Shown here: piece by piece, positions 13,124 through 21,833 of the stretch
Layout of the letters: every line of letters starts with the position of its first letter
Position numbering within the stretch: position 1 is the stretch's first letter
DNA from: Gleimia europaea
GTDB taxonomy: Bacteria; Actinomycetota; Actinomycetes; Actinomycetales; Actinomycetaceae
Length of the DNA: 64,000 nucleotides
Reading direction: 5' to 3'
Assembly: GCA_002871995.1 (NCBI GenBank)
Contig: PNHW01000002.1
Location: 205,462-269,461, forward strand
The notes under the pieces: generated by a model
Database searches by the model: none
What the model was told of the DNA's origin: nothing
Seen by the model: only the letters and a program-made list of their open reading frames with translations
Position numbers and translations under genes: made by a program

Positions 13124-14185
13124 CTACATGTGGCGGGTTTGCACGCGCACCGCCTTCTTACTGGGCACGCGCGCGAGCGTAGTGTTTGTCTTGCCGGTCT
13201 TGCGCGTGGCCGTCCGAGCGGGCTGGTGCAGTCCCTTATCGGCCGTCATCGCCGCTCGCACCGCCTGCGGGTCCGCTCCCTGATCTAGCAAGGACTGGGC
13301 GTGTGCCTGGCGGGCCTGCATCGTGTCCCACGCCGCCTCAGCGCCGCGTCCGGCGTGCTTGGCTTCGCTCATCTCCTTAACCGCCGCGCCTTCCTCAACC
13401 CCGCTAGGATCGCCCACCTCTAGCTCCTTCCTAGCCTCGTGCCCTTCCCGGCCTTCAATGCGCGCCTCGCGCTGGGCGTGAGCGGCCATGCCCGCGGCTT
13501 GAGCTTGCATTTGCTCAGCTGCTTTAATGTCGGGGTAAATCTCGCGCACCCGCTGCGCGATATGAGCGTCTCCATCTAGCCACTGGGATAAATCTTCTTG
13601 CCAAAGATCATTTAGCCAATCTGGGACAGTGTCCTTCTGCTCTTGTACGTAGTCCAAGATAGCTTCGGCCCGATCCTGGCCCACCATCTGATATTCCCCA
13701 TCCTGATAGGCCCGGTATAACACTTCTTGCACGGCCGGTTTCAACTCCACCGGATTCTCACCATCGAGCACGGGAGCGTCCTGCAAAGCCTCCTCAACGC
13801 TGGGAATCTCACTAGCGCTTGCTAGTGGAGCGTGAACGTCAATACCCCACCGCTCTTTAGCCTCCCTCTCACACCTGCGGGCTGCTAACTCGGCCTGGGG
13901 GTCAATATCGCTAAACCTTCGCGCCACCCCGTAAACGTAGGCCGCGTCATCTTGGACAGCACTGTTCCACCACTTATCGTCAAGCGCTTGAGCGTAAACC
14001 TTTTGCGCTAACAAGCGCTCATCCTCAATCGCCCTTCGCAACGCCCGCTCATGCTGGAGCGAGGACTGTTCGGCCTTGCGCAAGGCTTGGTGTCGGCGCA
14101 TAGCCATGAAACGGCCCACCGCCATAGCCACCCGCCATGCGCGCACCATTTCCGCACTGGTTTCGTTCATCACTTGATCTGCCAT
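13124..14185 (-). CDS. Unrecognised conjugation-associated protein, helical
   Basis: The 353-residue protein is the last gene of the secretion operon, 15 bases after the coupling protein stop, with AAGGAAG before ATG 14185. It is soluble, strongly helical and rich in Ala, Glu and Arg. Residues 25-70 (HQALRKAEQSSLQHERALRR) and 215-300 (KAAEQMQAQAAGMAAHAQRE) look like coiled coils, and the C-terminus is basic (RTATRKTGKTNTTLARVPSK). A DNA- or relaxase-bridging role next to VirD4 would fit, but no domain is recognised. Confidence 0.7.
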   Translation of the reverse strand: MADQVMNETSAEMVRAWRVAMAVGRFMAMRRHQALRKAEQSSLQHERALRRAIEDERLLAQKVYAQALDDKWWNSAVQDDAAYVYGVARRFSDIDPQAELAARRCEREAKERWGIDVHAPLASASEIPSVEEALQDAPVLDGENPVELKPAVQEVLYRAYQDGEYQMVGQDRAEAILDYVQEQKDTVPDWLNDLWQEDLSQWLDGDAHIAQRVREIYPDIKAAEQMQAQAAGMAAHAQREARIEGREGHEARKELEVGDPSGVEEGAAVKEMSEAKHAGRGAEAAWDTMQARQAHAQSLLDQGADPQAVRAAMTADKGLHQPARTATRKTGKTNTTLARVPSKKAVRVQTRHM

Positions 14186-14200
14186 GACAATCTTCCTTAA

Positions 14201-15913
14201 CTACTTAACTGGCTCATAATCTGGTTGCTCCCAAAACGGGATCAGCCGCACCAAAGTGGCTACCGCGCCCGAAGCAAACACCCACGCCCTACCCTGCGGT
14301 AGTGCCTGCAAGTCCGACACCGTGGCAATAGACCTCTGTTGGGATGCCTTAGATGTTGAATACGACCGGCCCTGGCTTGAGTTTGAAATCTGGGTAGAAT
14401 CCACCCAATGCGTACCAATCAGCTCTGATAGGTTGCGCAAGAATTCCGGCTCTGACACGCCTCCGCCATAAACCTTCAAATTCGCAGCAGACCAAAGAGC
14501 CTTCATGCCCTTCTCGCCCCACACTCGCTCACCCTGACTCCACGACTGCAACACCGTGTCTACACAAAGCCCGCGAGAACCAAAATGGGAATACTGCGAG
14601 GGCAGTTCATTCCACCTACACACATTCGCCGCCTCGTCCAACTCGATCAGCATGGGAGTAGACAACCTACCTCCCGGCTGGGTAGTGGCGTAGGCCGTGG
14701 CCGCCTCAACCACAGCCACGGTAAGCGGTGTAACGATCTGGGTTGCACTCCCGCGCCCTTCTTGCGATAAGCAATACAAACTCTGGCGCGTTTTCACAAA
14801 CTCGCCTGGGTGAAACTCGCGCATACCCTTGACGGGGGTGACCCAACGCATAAGGCGAGTGTTGTTCAAAAAGTGCATGATCCGCACCGCGCCGCCATAA
14901 ACACTGCCGCGCGTTTCAGCGGGCATGCCCATAAACCCTTCCAGGCTCGTGGCGGCCTTAAGCAGATCATCTCGCACGTCATCCTTAACACTCTCGCCAG
15001 CGAGCTTGCGGAGCAAAAGCACCGGCTCATCGTTGGTCTGGTCAGACAGCCAAGCATGCAAAGCCGTGATTGGCCGACCTGCCTTAGCGGCGGCTAAAAG
15101 CATCGGGGCGATCAGTTGGCACGCCCACTGATCCCACATGTCGTTACCGTCCTTATTCGACACGTCCTCAGCAGATAAAAACATGTCCGCCAACGCGCCT
15201 GCCTGCACATAGTCAGTCACGTAAGATAGCGGGTTCCACCACCATGACTGTTCTTCACCAGCTAGCCCTTGGGGATCAAACACCCACGCTTGTTCACCCG
15301 TGGTCTGCTCTCGGCGTGAGCGCGTCTCATCTACTATGTCGCGCTTGTTAGACGTAGCCACAACCGCGCCAGGAGCGGCGAAAATACGGGGCACCACCCA
15401 AGAGGTGGTCTTACCGGTTCGCGGGCCTGCAATGGTGATACACACGTCCTCAAATGAGGACATTACCGGCACGTCACCAGCCACAGTGCGGCCCACCGGA
15501 AACCCGACCGCGCCACTCACGCCTAAACGCTGGGCTTTAGCGGCCACAGCCCGCTTCGTGATCGGCTCAATATCCTTGCCCCTTCCAGCCCACTGTGCGG
15601 CCTCATCACCGCGCCTAGAGCGCTTAGAGCGGCGTGGAAGTGCCACCACTAGAGCAGTAAGGGTAAGGACTACTAGGACAACACCTACCCCACCAATCCA
15701 CCAATACACCTCACCACTGGGGTCAAGCCGGTCAGTAAATAACTCGATCATGAGACTAAACGGGTTCCATGAAAGACCGTCTACCCCGCGCACTAGCGCC
15801 CAGGCGTGTGCGCCAAGAGTGATAAGTAGACTAGCCACGCCCACAATGGCGATAAAAATCGCCATTAAAATAGTGGATGGCTCCCACGTTGATACATCAT
15901 CGCGCGCGCTCAT
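14201..15913 (-). CDS. Type IV coupling protein (VirD4/TraG family ATPase)
   Basis: ATG 15913 overlaps the VirB4 stop as ATGA and gives 570 residues; a GTG at 15928 would add five. Two N-terminal membrane helices (about 17-40 and 72-95) precede a cytoplasmic motor domain. Walker A is GPRTGKTT (near residue 160) and Walker B lies in MLIELDEAANVC. TSNKRDIVDETRSRR and WDQWACQLIAPMLLAAA are typical of TraG/VirD4 proteins. It docks the relaxosome and other substrates to the channel, so any shared substrate tail (see relaxase and ArdC-like protein) would be read here. A serine-rich stretch near the C-terminus (DSTQISNSSQGRSYSTSKAS) precedes the final domain. Confidence 0.92.
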   Translation of the reverse strand: MSARDDVSTWEPSTILMAIFIAIVGVASLLITLGAHAWALVRGVDGLSWNPFSLMIELFTDRLDPSGEVYWWIGGVGVVLVVLTLTALVVALPRRSKRSRRGDEAAQWAGRGKDIEPITKRAVAAKAQRLGVSGAVGFPVGRTVAGDVPVMSSFEDVCITIAGPRTGKTTSWVVPRIFAAPGAVVATSNKRDIVDETRSRREQTTGEQAWVFDPQGLAGEEQSWWWNPLSYVTDYVQAGALADMFLSAEDVSNKDGNDMWDQWACQLIAPMLLAAAKAGRPITALHAWLSDQTNDEPVLLLRKLAGESVKDDVRDDLLKAATSLEGFMGMPAETRGSVYGGAVRIMHFLNNTRLMRWVTPVKGMREFHPGEFVKTRQSLYCLSQEGRGSATQIVTPLTVAVVEAATAYATTQPGGRLSTPMLIELDEAANVCRWNELPSQYSHFGSRGLCVDTVLQSWSQGERVWGEKGMKALWSAANLKVYGGGVSEPEFLRNLSELIGTHWVDSTQISNSSQGRSYSTSKASQQRSIATVSDLQALPQGRAWVFASGAVATLVRLIPFWEQPDYEPVK

Positions 15914-17385
15914 CTTCTTTTGTTCCACCTTTGGTTCGTATCCGACAAGGCCGCCTCCCCCGCCACGAAACGCACCTGGAATGGCGTGCCTGGAGCGTTG
16001 GAGGTTTTCAGCATGAACTTGCCCATGCCAAGGGGCGGGGCATCCCTACCAGTGGTCGGGTCATACGTGCCAGGCGCGTTCCATGAGGTGAGCATCGACT
16101 TTTCCTTCTCGGTCAAAGCAAACACGCCCTCCAATAGCTCCATCTCACGGGCGGGAAGGCCACCCAAAAACAGCATTTTCGACCGCTCTACAAACCCCAA
16201 GGCTTTCAGCCGGTCCGCAGGCGAAGCCAACGCGTTAAAATCGGCCATCGAGTGCGTGACCATAAGCTGTCCCACACCAACCGTCCTATTAAGACGAGTA
16301 AGAGAATCAATGCGCTCCACTAGGCCCGATGAGGCGCGCAAAATGCGCCACAGCTCATCCATGACAATCTTGTAACGCCGACGCGGAGCAACGCCCGCGT
16401 CCGCCAGTGTCTGCGCGATCTCCACAGTGGCAAACCCGTAAGACCAAGTAGCAAGCAACAACGCGGCTTGTAGGTCCTCCGAGGCTTCCTTAAACGCGGA
16501 CACGTCAAAGACTACCGAGCGGTCCATCATCATCGGCGTGGTGGTCTCCACTGCGAACAGTCCGCCAAAACGGCCCGACAATAACGCCATTAGGGACGCT
16601 TCCAGACTCTCCGTAACCGCCCTGTAGTGGTTAATATCGCCGCGATCCAGTGCGGCTGCGCGTAGCTCGTCTGGAGCGGCGCGCACCACTTCTAACAAAT
16701 CAGCCAGAACTACTGGCCGATCATAGGTTTCAAGGATACGAATAGCCTCATCCACAATCGTCTCCTCCCTATCGGAGGGAGGCGTGCGGCGAATAATGTG
16801 GATCAGGGAGCACACCATGTCTTTCTTACGCTCATGGGCTGCAGCTAGTAGCTTGTCGCGATCTTCTAGCTTGCCTGCCGCTTCCAACAAAGCCACGGCC
16901 TCACTAACGTTTCCAGCATCGAGTGGGTTAATACCCGCACCACCATGCTCAATACTGATTACCTGCCCGCCAAGGGCCTCAATCAAAGCCACATAGTCTG
17001 GCTTAATATCACCCAAAACCATCGTGTGTACCCCGAACCCGGCCGAGGCGGTAATCATGCGCCTAACCAGAGAGGACTTACCCAAACCATTCAAGCCGAG
17101 CACCATTGCCGAAGGGGCACTAATCAAGCCGCGCTCAAACCACGAGATTTCGTCGGCACAAACCGCTCCCCCACCGTGCAAGGCGCGGCCAAGGGGCGCT
17201 CCTACCAAAGCCGTGTTTGAACCCACGATGAAAGGGAACAAACCGCAGGCCTGCTTAGACGTGGCGCGCCAAGGCTGGATCACCGGGTGATTAGCTACCG
17301 TGCCAGAACCAGGTTTGCCCCTACTGCCAGCAGTGGTAGGCGCGCCTGTGAAAAGGGCTGATACCAGGTCAGTTACGAAAGCCAC
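15910..17385 (-). CDS. VirB4-like ATPase, motor half
   Basis: The 491-residue product starts at GTG 17385, two bases after the SCO6880-like gene. It contains the RecA-like ATPase of VirB4/TraE: Walker A GLNGLGKSSL at 97-106, VLGDIKPDYVALIEALGGQV, a helical insertion, and Walker B RYKIVMDELWRIL near 340 with the following VGVGQLMVTHSMADF motif. VirB4 normally also carries an N-terminal domain; here that part is encoded by the adjacent upstream gene, so the two products probably form one split VirB4. It energises assembly of the secretion channel at the membrane. Confidence 0.9.
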   Translation of the reverse strand: MAFVTDLVSALFTGAPTTAGSRGKPGSGTVANHPVIQPWRATSKQACGLFPFIVGSNTALVGAPLGRALHGGGAVCADEISWFERGLISAPSAMVLGLNGLGKSSLVRRMITASAGFGVHTMVLGDIKPDYVALIEALGGQVISIEHGGAGINPLDAGNVSEAVALLEAAGKLEDRDKLLAAAHERKKDMVCSLIHIIRRTPPSDREETIVDEAIRILETYDRPVVLADLLEVVRAAPDELRAAALDRGDINHYRAVTESLEASLMALLSGRFGGLFAVETTTPMMMDRSVVFDVSAFKEASEDLQAALLLATWSYGFATVEIAQTLADAGVAPRRRYKIVMDELWRILRASSGLVERIDSLTRLNRTVGVGQLMVTHSMADFNALASPADRLKALGFVERSKMLFLGGLPAREMELLEGVFALTEKEKSMLTSWNAPGTYDPTTGRDAPPLGMGKFMLKTSNAPGTPFQVRFVAGEAALSDTNQRWNKRR

Positions 17386-17387
17386 TA

Positions 17388-18869
17388 CTACCAGCCTCCA
17401 GACAATGCCTGCGAAGCGGGGCGAAGCCCAAGGGGCAAGCCGAGTGCGAACGCGCTATCTTGCGCGCCATAAGCAGGGCGTACCAAAAGGCGTGAAGAAG
17501 CGGCCAGTGCCTGGACCGCGCTAGAAGTATCATCTAGCTCATCGGCGCTAGTTGTGGCGCTAATAATCAGCGCGAAATCTAACAAGCCCGCGCCCGATGC
17601 TTCCTCATCGGCTACCTGTTGGGCTGCGCGCAACTCCCGGCGCGCAGTAGCGGTAGGCCGGGGCGTGTTCTCCACCCTTGCGGCCGCGCGGTTCACATCC
17701 GCATCCGCAGCCGCTGGAGCCTTCGCCGCGTCCAAAGGCCGGTAAACAATCGTTACGCGCTTGCGTTGCACGTCGCGAGAGGGCTCTAAAATCTTGCGTA
17801 GCACGCCAGATTGGACGTATCCGCGCGCGGGCCGCGACATTACCCAAGTGCGTGAAAGACCAGAATCATGCCGGTAATGATCCCACTCAGCTACGGCCCT
17901 GATCGGTCCGGCATCTTCCCACGTCAAAGCCACTTCCTCACCAGCGTTAGCTGCCTGCTCAAACAAGGCTTCACTAGCCGGGTCGTAAGCCACGCGCGTG
18001 AGCTGACACACCTCACGCGCGGTTAAAAGATGCACTCCCCCCGCTCCAGTGCCCATAAGTGTTTGGGTAAGACCAGGCAAGTCCGAAGAAATACGTGAAA
18101 CAACTTGCGTGCGCTTCTTAGCCGAAGTGCCCATCTTGGACGGGTCGAACGTGATCGTAATCCACGCGCGCACCCTCGCCGCGCCCTGCCCATAGTCATC
18201 CACGACTCGATTGAGGATTTGGCGGGCTACCAGTGGGGCCTGGTTGCTCATGCGCGCACCTACCTCGCGGCGTAGCCTATCCCCACTATCAGGAATCGTC
18301 TCCACACACACGCTGGCCTGGGCCACGCCCATTTGGCCGCCCAAGTCGCCAAGCCACATGCCCCACAATGCCACCTGGTGATCCACCGTGTCCTGGTCGG
18401 TCAGACCGCCTCCCTCTGGTGAGACAGACATGACCACACTAAGGGTGCCATCACCATGCTCTACCAGCCCGTAGGGACGCTCGTAAGAGTCCTTGTGTTC
18501 GCTAAGACGCGAAGCGCTTAACATTCCTGGCAAGTGGCACTTACCTTGCGTTGGATCAACCGCAAGGCCGCCAGAAGCGTGAATGTTTGACTTCCTGCGC
18601 GCAGCTCGTCGAAACCGCATCTTTTGCCCAATCCTTTCTAAAACTGATACGCCGTGCACGTCGCGAGTAATCGCGAGTAGCACCGCGCCTGACCACAACA
18701 CGGCGACAAGTGCGGCCATCATCACGCCTTTAGACATGGCCAGCACCGAAACCACGGCTAGGCCAAGCAAAACAATCAAGGACTCACCAAAACCGAGCTT
18801 GCCAAAACCTGCCCGGCGTGGAACCCGCCAGTTACCGTAGGTGCGGACCTTTACCGCCTCATCACTCAC
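17388..18869 (-). CDS. SCO6880-like protein (VirB3-VirB4 N-terminal module)
   Basis: The 493-residue protein starts at GTG 18869, overlapping the VirB6-like stop by four bases. The N-terminus TYGNWRVPRRAGFGKLGFGE followed by two membrane helices (about 28-72) is the VirB3/PrgI-like part of SCO6880 proteins. The remainder is the VirB4 N-terminal domain with DSYERPYGLVEHGDGTLSVV, VETIPDSGDRLRREV, WITITFDPSKMG and RPARGYVQSGVLRKILEP. It lacks a Walker motif, which is supplied by the next gene. This split arrangement is regularly seen in actinobacterial type IV systems. Confidence 0.88.
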   Translation of the reverse strand: MSDEAVKVRTYGNWRVPRRAGFGKLGFGESLIVLLGLAVVSVLAMSKGVMMAALVAVLWSGAVLLAITRDVHGVSVLERIGQKMRFRRAARRKSNIHASGGLAVDPTQGKCHLPGMLSASRLSEHKDSYERPYGLVEHGDGTLSVVMSVSPEGGGLTDQDTVDHQVALWGMWLGDLGGQMGVAQASVCVETIPDSGDRLRREVGARMSNQAPLVARQILNRVVDDYGQGAARVRAWITITFDPSKMGTSAKKRTQVVSRISSDLPGLTQTLMGTGAGGVHLLTAREVCQLTRVAYDPASEALFEQAANAGEEVALTWEDAGPIRAVAEWDHYRHDSGLSRTWVMSRPARGYVQSGVLRKILEPSRDVQRKRVTIVYRPLDAAKAPAAADADVNRAAARVENTPRPTATARRELRAAQQVADEEASGAGLLDFALIISATTSADELDDTSSAVQALAASSRLLVRPAYGAQDSAFALGLPLGLRPASQALSGGW

Positions 18870-20131
18870 CGCTGAGCCTCCTGCCCGCCACTAGGCCCGC
18901 CCGGCGAGCCGCCCGTATCTGCCGCATCACTAGCACCAGATGGGGATGAAGTGGACGCGGACCCGTCCGCGCCCGAAGCGCCATCTTGACCACTAGCTCC
19001 AGACGGGCCTGCAGCCCCATCCGTGCCAGAAGCGCCGTCTTGACCGTTAGAGCCACTAGCTCCTGCCGGGCCAGACGCTCCAGGCGAACTAGAATCACCA
19101 CCGCCGCTAGAACCTCCAGCCACTGCGCTATTAGCCGCCCCGTGGGCGGTTTGGGCTGCGCCAAGGGCCGCGCCTGCCGCTGCGGTAGTACCACCACTAG
19201 CGGCCGCTCCCGCGCCCCTGGCGACCGTCATCGCGCCAGTAGCCAGAACCGCGCCCGCACCCGCTCCAGCACCAGAACCACCACTACTTAGCGCTTCGGT
19301 GGCTGGCACCATGAACGTAATGAGTGCGGGCAACGACAGCACCGCCAAAATCAGCATGATTACCCCGGTAATGAACCGAGTTAGCTCATCGCCATCGGCG
19401 ATGGACCACGAATCTCCCTGCACCAGTTTGATCGCCACCGCGTAAATGATTGACGCGGCCGGTTTGAACATTAAGAACGCGAAAAACCAGGCGATGATCT
19501 TGCCTAGCCACGCCCTACCCCACTTGGTAGAAAACGTGGCGGCCGCCAACGGCATGATCCCAACCAGCAAAATCAGCATCGATGAGCGGATAAACATAAG
19601 GCCAACCTGGATCATGTTTGCCAACAGTGCGCCCAGACCGCCCACGATCAAAACCGTTAGCCCTAGGCCGCCGGTAACACCAGTAACGTTTAGAATCTTG
19701 CCGCCAAACTGGCCTGCATCACCTTCGACAGCCAAGCCAATAACCCACGTGGAGAACTCATCTGAAGCCTCCACCAAAAGCTGGCCCGCACCAACAGAGA
19801 CGCTTGACACCAAAGCTAGCGCTAACAAGCCTTGCAAAACGTTCATCGCCCCCTCGCCGCGCTTAGAAAAGGACAAGTGAATACCAGCCACCACAAACGA
19901 GCCGATAGCTAAAGCCAGTACGAGAAGGCGAGTGGTGGAATGGATGAAACCAACCGCAGAATCGGCTCCATCCAAGCTAGGCGTGTCAATATCTACCCAC
20001 ACCGTGCCCACCTTCAACAAAGTGGCCGACACATCTTGAATGATGTTGAACGCCCACTGGGCAATAATGTTCTCAGTCGCCTCAGACACGGCCTCATTAA
20101 TGTTGCAAGACAGCTCCCAAAAATGACACAT
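18866..20131 (-). CDS. VirB6/TrbL-like polytopic channel protein with collagen-like tail
   Basis: The 421-residue protein has about six to seven membrane helices between residues 65 and 290 (TTRLLVLALAIGSFVVAGIH; GLGLTVLIVGGLGALLANMI; SSMLILLVGIMPLAAATF; FITGVIMLILAVLSLPALIT) and a short N-terminal extracellular-type region with two cysteines (CHFWELSC). The final 130 residues change abruptly to Ala/Gly/Ser-rich sequence and then Gly-X-Y repeats such as GASGPAGASGSNGQDGASG, like a short collagen helix. VirB6 proteins form the inner channel of the secretion machine. Position directly before the VirB3/B4 genes supports the call. The tail is unusual for the family. Confidence 0.85.
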   Translation of the reverse strand: MCHFWELSCNINEAVSEATENIIAQWAFNIIQDVSATLLKVGTVWVDIDTPSLDGADSAVGFIHSTTRLLVLALAIGSFVVAGIHLSFSKRGEGAMNVLQGLLALALVSSVSVGAGQLLVEASDEFSTWVIGLAVEGDAGQFGGKILNVTGVTGGLGLTVLIVGGLGALLANMIQVGLMFIRSSMLILLVGIMPLAAATFSTKWGRAWLGKIIAWFFAFLMFKPAASIIYAVAIKLVQGDSWSIADGDELTRFITGVIMLILAVLSLPALITFMVPATEALSSGGSGAGAGAGAVLATGAMTVARGAGAAASGGTTAAAGAALGAAQTAHGAANSAVAGGSSGGGDSSSPGASGPAGASGSNGQDGASGTDGAAGPSGASGQDGASGADGSASTSSPSGASDAADTGGSPGGPSGGQEAQR

Positions 20132-20893
20132 TCACGCGCCCCACTCCACGAACCCTTCTAAAGGCAACGAATCAATAACCCGCTCACCCCAAGAATCAGT
20201 AGATGGAGCCTCCACCTTCCAATCTCCGTCCTGCCAAACCAGCACCACCGGGAACCCCGCAATCTTGTCAGGGAAGGCCACATGAGAAACAGCTAGAACC
20301 ACCATCGCGTTATCTGGCCCGCGATCTTCGTACTTAAACCCGCGAATCGTCAAAGCCGATCCCGTCTCACCTTGCCATTCAGCCTTAATCTGAGACTCCA
20401 ACCGATCCCGGTTAGGCCCCTTGGCCATAAGCGCAGGAACCACCTCGTCCAGCTGTTCTTTCGATGAAAACCAAGTGAGGAAGTTGGCAGCCGCAAGAAT
20501 CGCGCCAGAGGGGTTATGCGCAAAACAGTGCGAAACTCCCTCGGTCATGCCCGGCCCGTACCCGTCAATACTTGGCACCTGAATACGAGTGCCCACCCCC
20601 ACCGGTACAGACGGCAAGGCTTGAGTTGGAATCACCTGGTCGCGGGCCACCAATCCACAAACAGAATCAGACTCAGCGCCCGCCGCGTCCTCATCCGTTC
20701 CGCTTGTCGCCTCGCCCTGGCTTGCCAGCGTGGCAGACGAGGCCTCAACAGGCTTGCCATCACTGGCCTTAGTAGTGTCCTCGCGGGTAAACAATAAGAA
20801 CGCCAAACCCACGATCAGGGCCACAACGAGTAGGGCAGAGATGATAAACCCTGGGCGAACCAGGCTGTTAGCTGCCTTTTCTTCCCCCGCCAT
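20132..20893 (-). CDS. Membrane-anchored conjugation protein (VirB8-like candidate)
   Basis: The 253-residue protein has a short cytoplasmic N-terminus, one membrane helix at 15-36 (FIISALLVVALIVGLAFLLF), an acidic Ser/Thr/Glu linker, and an extracytoplasmic domain from about residue 78. That domain has Cys78 and Cys123 (possible disulfide), CFAHNPSGAILAAANFLTWF and a late VVLVWQDGDWKVEAP strand pair resembling NTF2-like/VirB8 folds. It abuts the VirB6-like gene (TGAATG) and overlaps the pilin gene by one base. In Gram-positive systems a protein of this layout bridges channel and wall. Fold assignment is inference. Confidence 0.7.
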   Translation of the reverse strand: MAGEEKAANSLVRPGFIISALLVVALIVGLAFLLFTREDTTKASDGKPVEASSATLASQGEATSGTDEDAAGAESDSVCGLVARDQVIPTQALPSVPVGVGTRIQVPSIDGYGPGMTEGVSHCFAHNPSGAILAAANFLTWFSSKEQLDEVVPALMAKGPNRDRLESQIKAEWQGETGSALTIRGFKYEDRGPDNAMVVLAVSHVAFPDKIAGFPVVLVWQDGDWKVEAPSTDSWGERVIDSLPLEGFVEWGA

Positions 20894-21207
20894 TACAGTA
20901 GTGCTTTCGCTAGAGCCGCAGCCGCAGCGATCACGACCGCGCCCATAATCACAAAGCCAATACGGCGCACATTCTCATTACCCATGCCCCGCTCATTAGA
21001 GACCGCCAGCATGATCCCGCCAATAATGAAGCCCACAATCACCGTTGCACCGGCGATCCACATCAGCCAGTTCAGCACCGTCTGTACCCTCGCCTCCACG
21101 CCAGGGGGAGCCTCAGGCACCGGGTTCAACTCCAAACCGGCCAAGCCAGCTACCAAGCGTGCCTTACCCGCAGCAATCAGGGCAACGCCCTTAGAAAAAA
21201 CAGTCAT
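20893..21207 (-). CDS. VirB2/TrbC-like pilin candidate
   Basis: This 104-residue protein has two membrane helices (47-69, LMWIAGATVIVGFIIGGIML, and 82-103, GFVIMGAVVIAAAAALAKAL) joined by a short polar loop SNERGMGNENVRR, the layout of VirB2 pilins. The N-terminal 45 residues are amphipathic and proline-rich near the end. It overlaps the preceding gene by one base (TAATG). It may form a surface fibre or a membrane-resident channel subunit. No sortase motif is seen. Confidence 0.65.
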   Translation of the reverse strand: MTVFSKGVALIAAGKARLVAGLAGLELNPVPEAPPGVEARVQTVLNWLMWIAGATVIVGFIIGGIMLAVSNERGMGNENVRRIGFVIMGAVVIAAAAALAKALL

Positions 21208-21773
21208 TAAACTTCCTTTCCAATCAAAGACAAATCCTTCAAAACCTTGCGAACTTCACGCGAAACAGGGGCACCCCACGCCAGTTGTGAGCGCCAAGCG
21301 GTCTGGAACGAGACCAGCCACACGCGCGGGAACGCTCCCTCTACTCGCTTGCGTAGCTCCACCAGCTCTTTAACTGGCCTGCCCGGCGCGTCCGCAGACA
21401 GCACCAAGCCCGCCAACTCAACTTGCTCTACCTGGCCAGAAGCCCACTGGATAGCCGCCGCTTGCGCGGCGCGAAGCCCTACATAGTTGTTTCGGGCCAC
21501 CACGATCGCGCGAGTAAACCCGCTCGGATCAGGCCAAGACGCGCCCGCATCGCCCGCGCCAAGAAGCCTCGCCCACGACGTGGCCCCAGCCCCACCATGA
21601 GCGGCCACCACCCAAAGCGGACAATCCTGGCCCTTGGCAGAAACAATGGGCAGCCCGCCCGTCATAGACACTTGCGCGCCCGGCTTCCACACGCGCACCC
21701 GCTCAGGCCTAGCCATTACCGGCGCTTGCTCAGGCGCAACCGGCGCGTTAGCCCACGGATTAACTTCACTCAT
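21207..21773 (-). CDS. Degenerate P-loop protein at head of T4SS operon
   Basis: The 188-residue product begins with a proline-rich segment and then LWVVAAHGGAGATSWARLLG, a glycine-rich loop resembling the ParA/SIMIBI Walker A but lacking the lysine. Later segments (AIVVARNNYVGLRAAQAAAI; QVELAGLVLSADAPGRPVKE; VWLVSFQTAWRSQL) follow the alternating strand-helix order of a P-loop fold. Similar proteins of unknown function (possibly DUF6668) head actinobacterial conjugation operons. ATG 21773 is preceded by AAGGGAG at good spacing, on the edge of the 19-base palindrome. Confidence 0.65.
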   Translation of the reverse strand: MSEVNPWANAPVAPEQAPVMARPERVRVWKPGAQVSMTGGLPIVSAKGQDCPLWVVAAHGGAGATSWARLLGAGDAGASWPDPSGFTRAIVVARNNYVGLRAAQAAAIQWASGQVEQVELAGLVLSADAPGRPVKELVELRKRVEGAFPRVWLVSFQTAWRSQLAWGAPVSREVRKVLKDLSLIGKEV

Positions 21774-21783
21774 GTGCGCTCCC

Positions 21784-21802
21784 TTCTACGTACTACGTAG
21801 AA
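21784..21802. promoter_or_regulatory. 19-bp perfect palindrome, probable operator of the T4SS operon
   Basis: TTCTACGTA (21784-21792), one central C, then its complement TACGTAGAA (21794-21802). It lies in the 60-base gap between the minus-strand secretion operon and the divergent gene at 21834, touching the ribosome site of the former. A dimeric repressor bound here could shut off both directions. Confidence 0.6.
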
Positions 21803-21833
21803 CGTGCGCACACAAGAAAAATAAGGACACGAA

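Noticed and set aside
18866-19197. Alternative minus-strand frame inside the VirB6 tail
   Set aside because: Open only because the Gly/Ala/Ser-rich tail has few stops in other frames; Arg/Leu-rich product without a start context.
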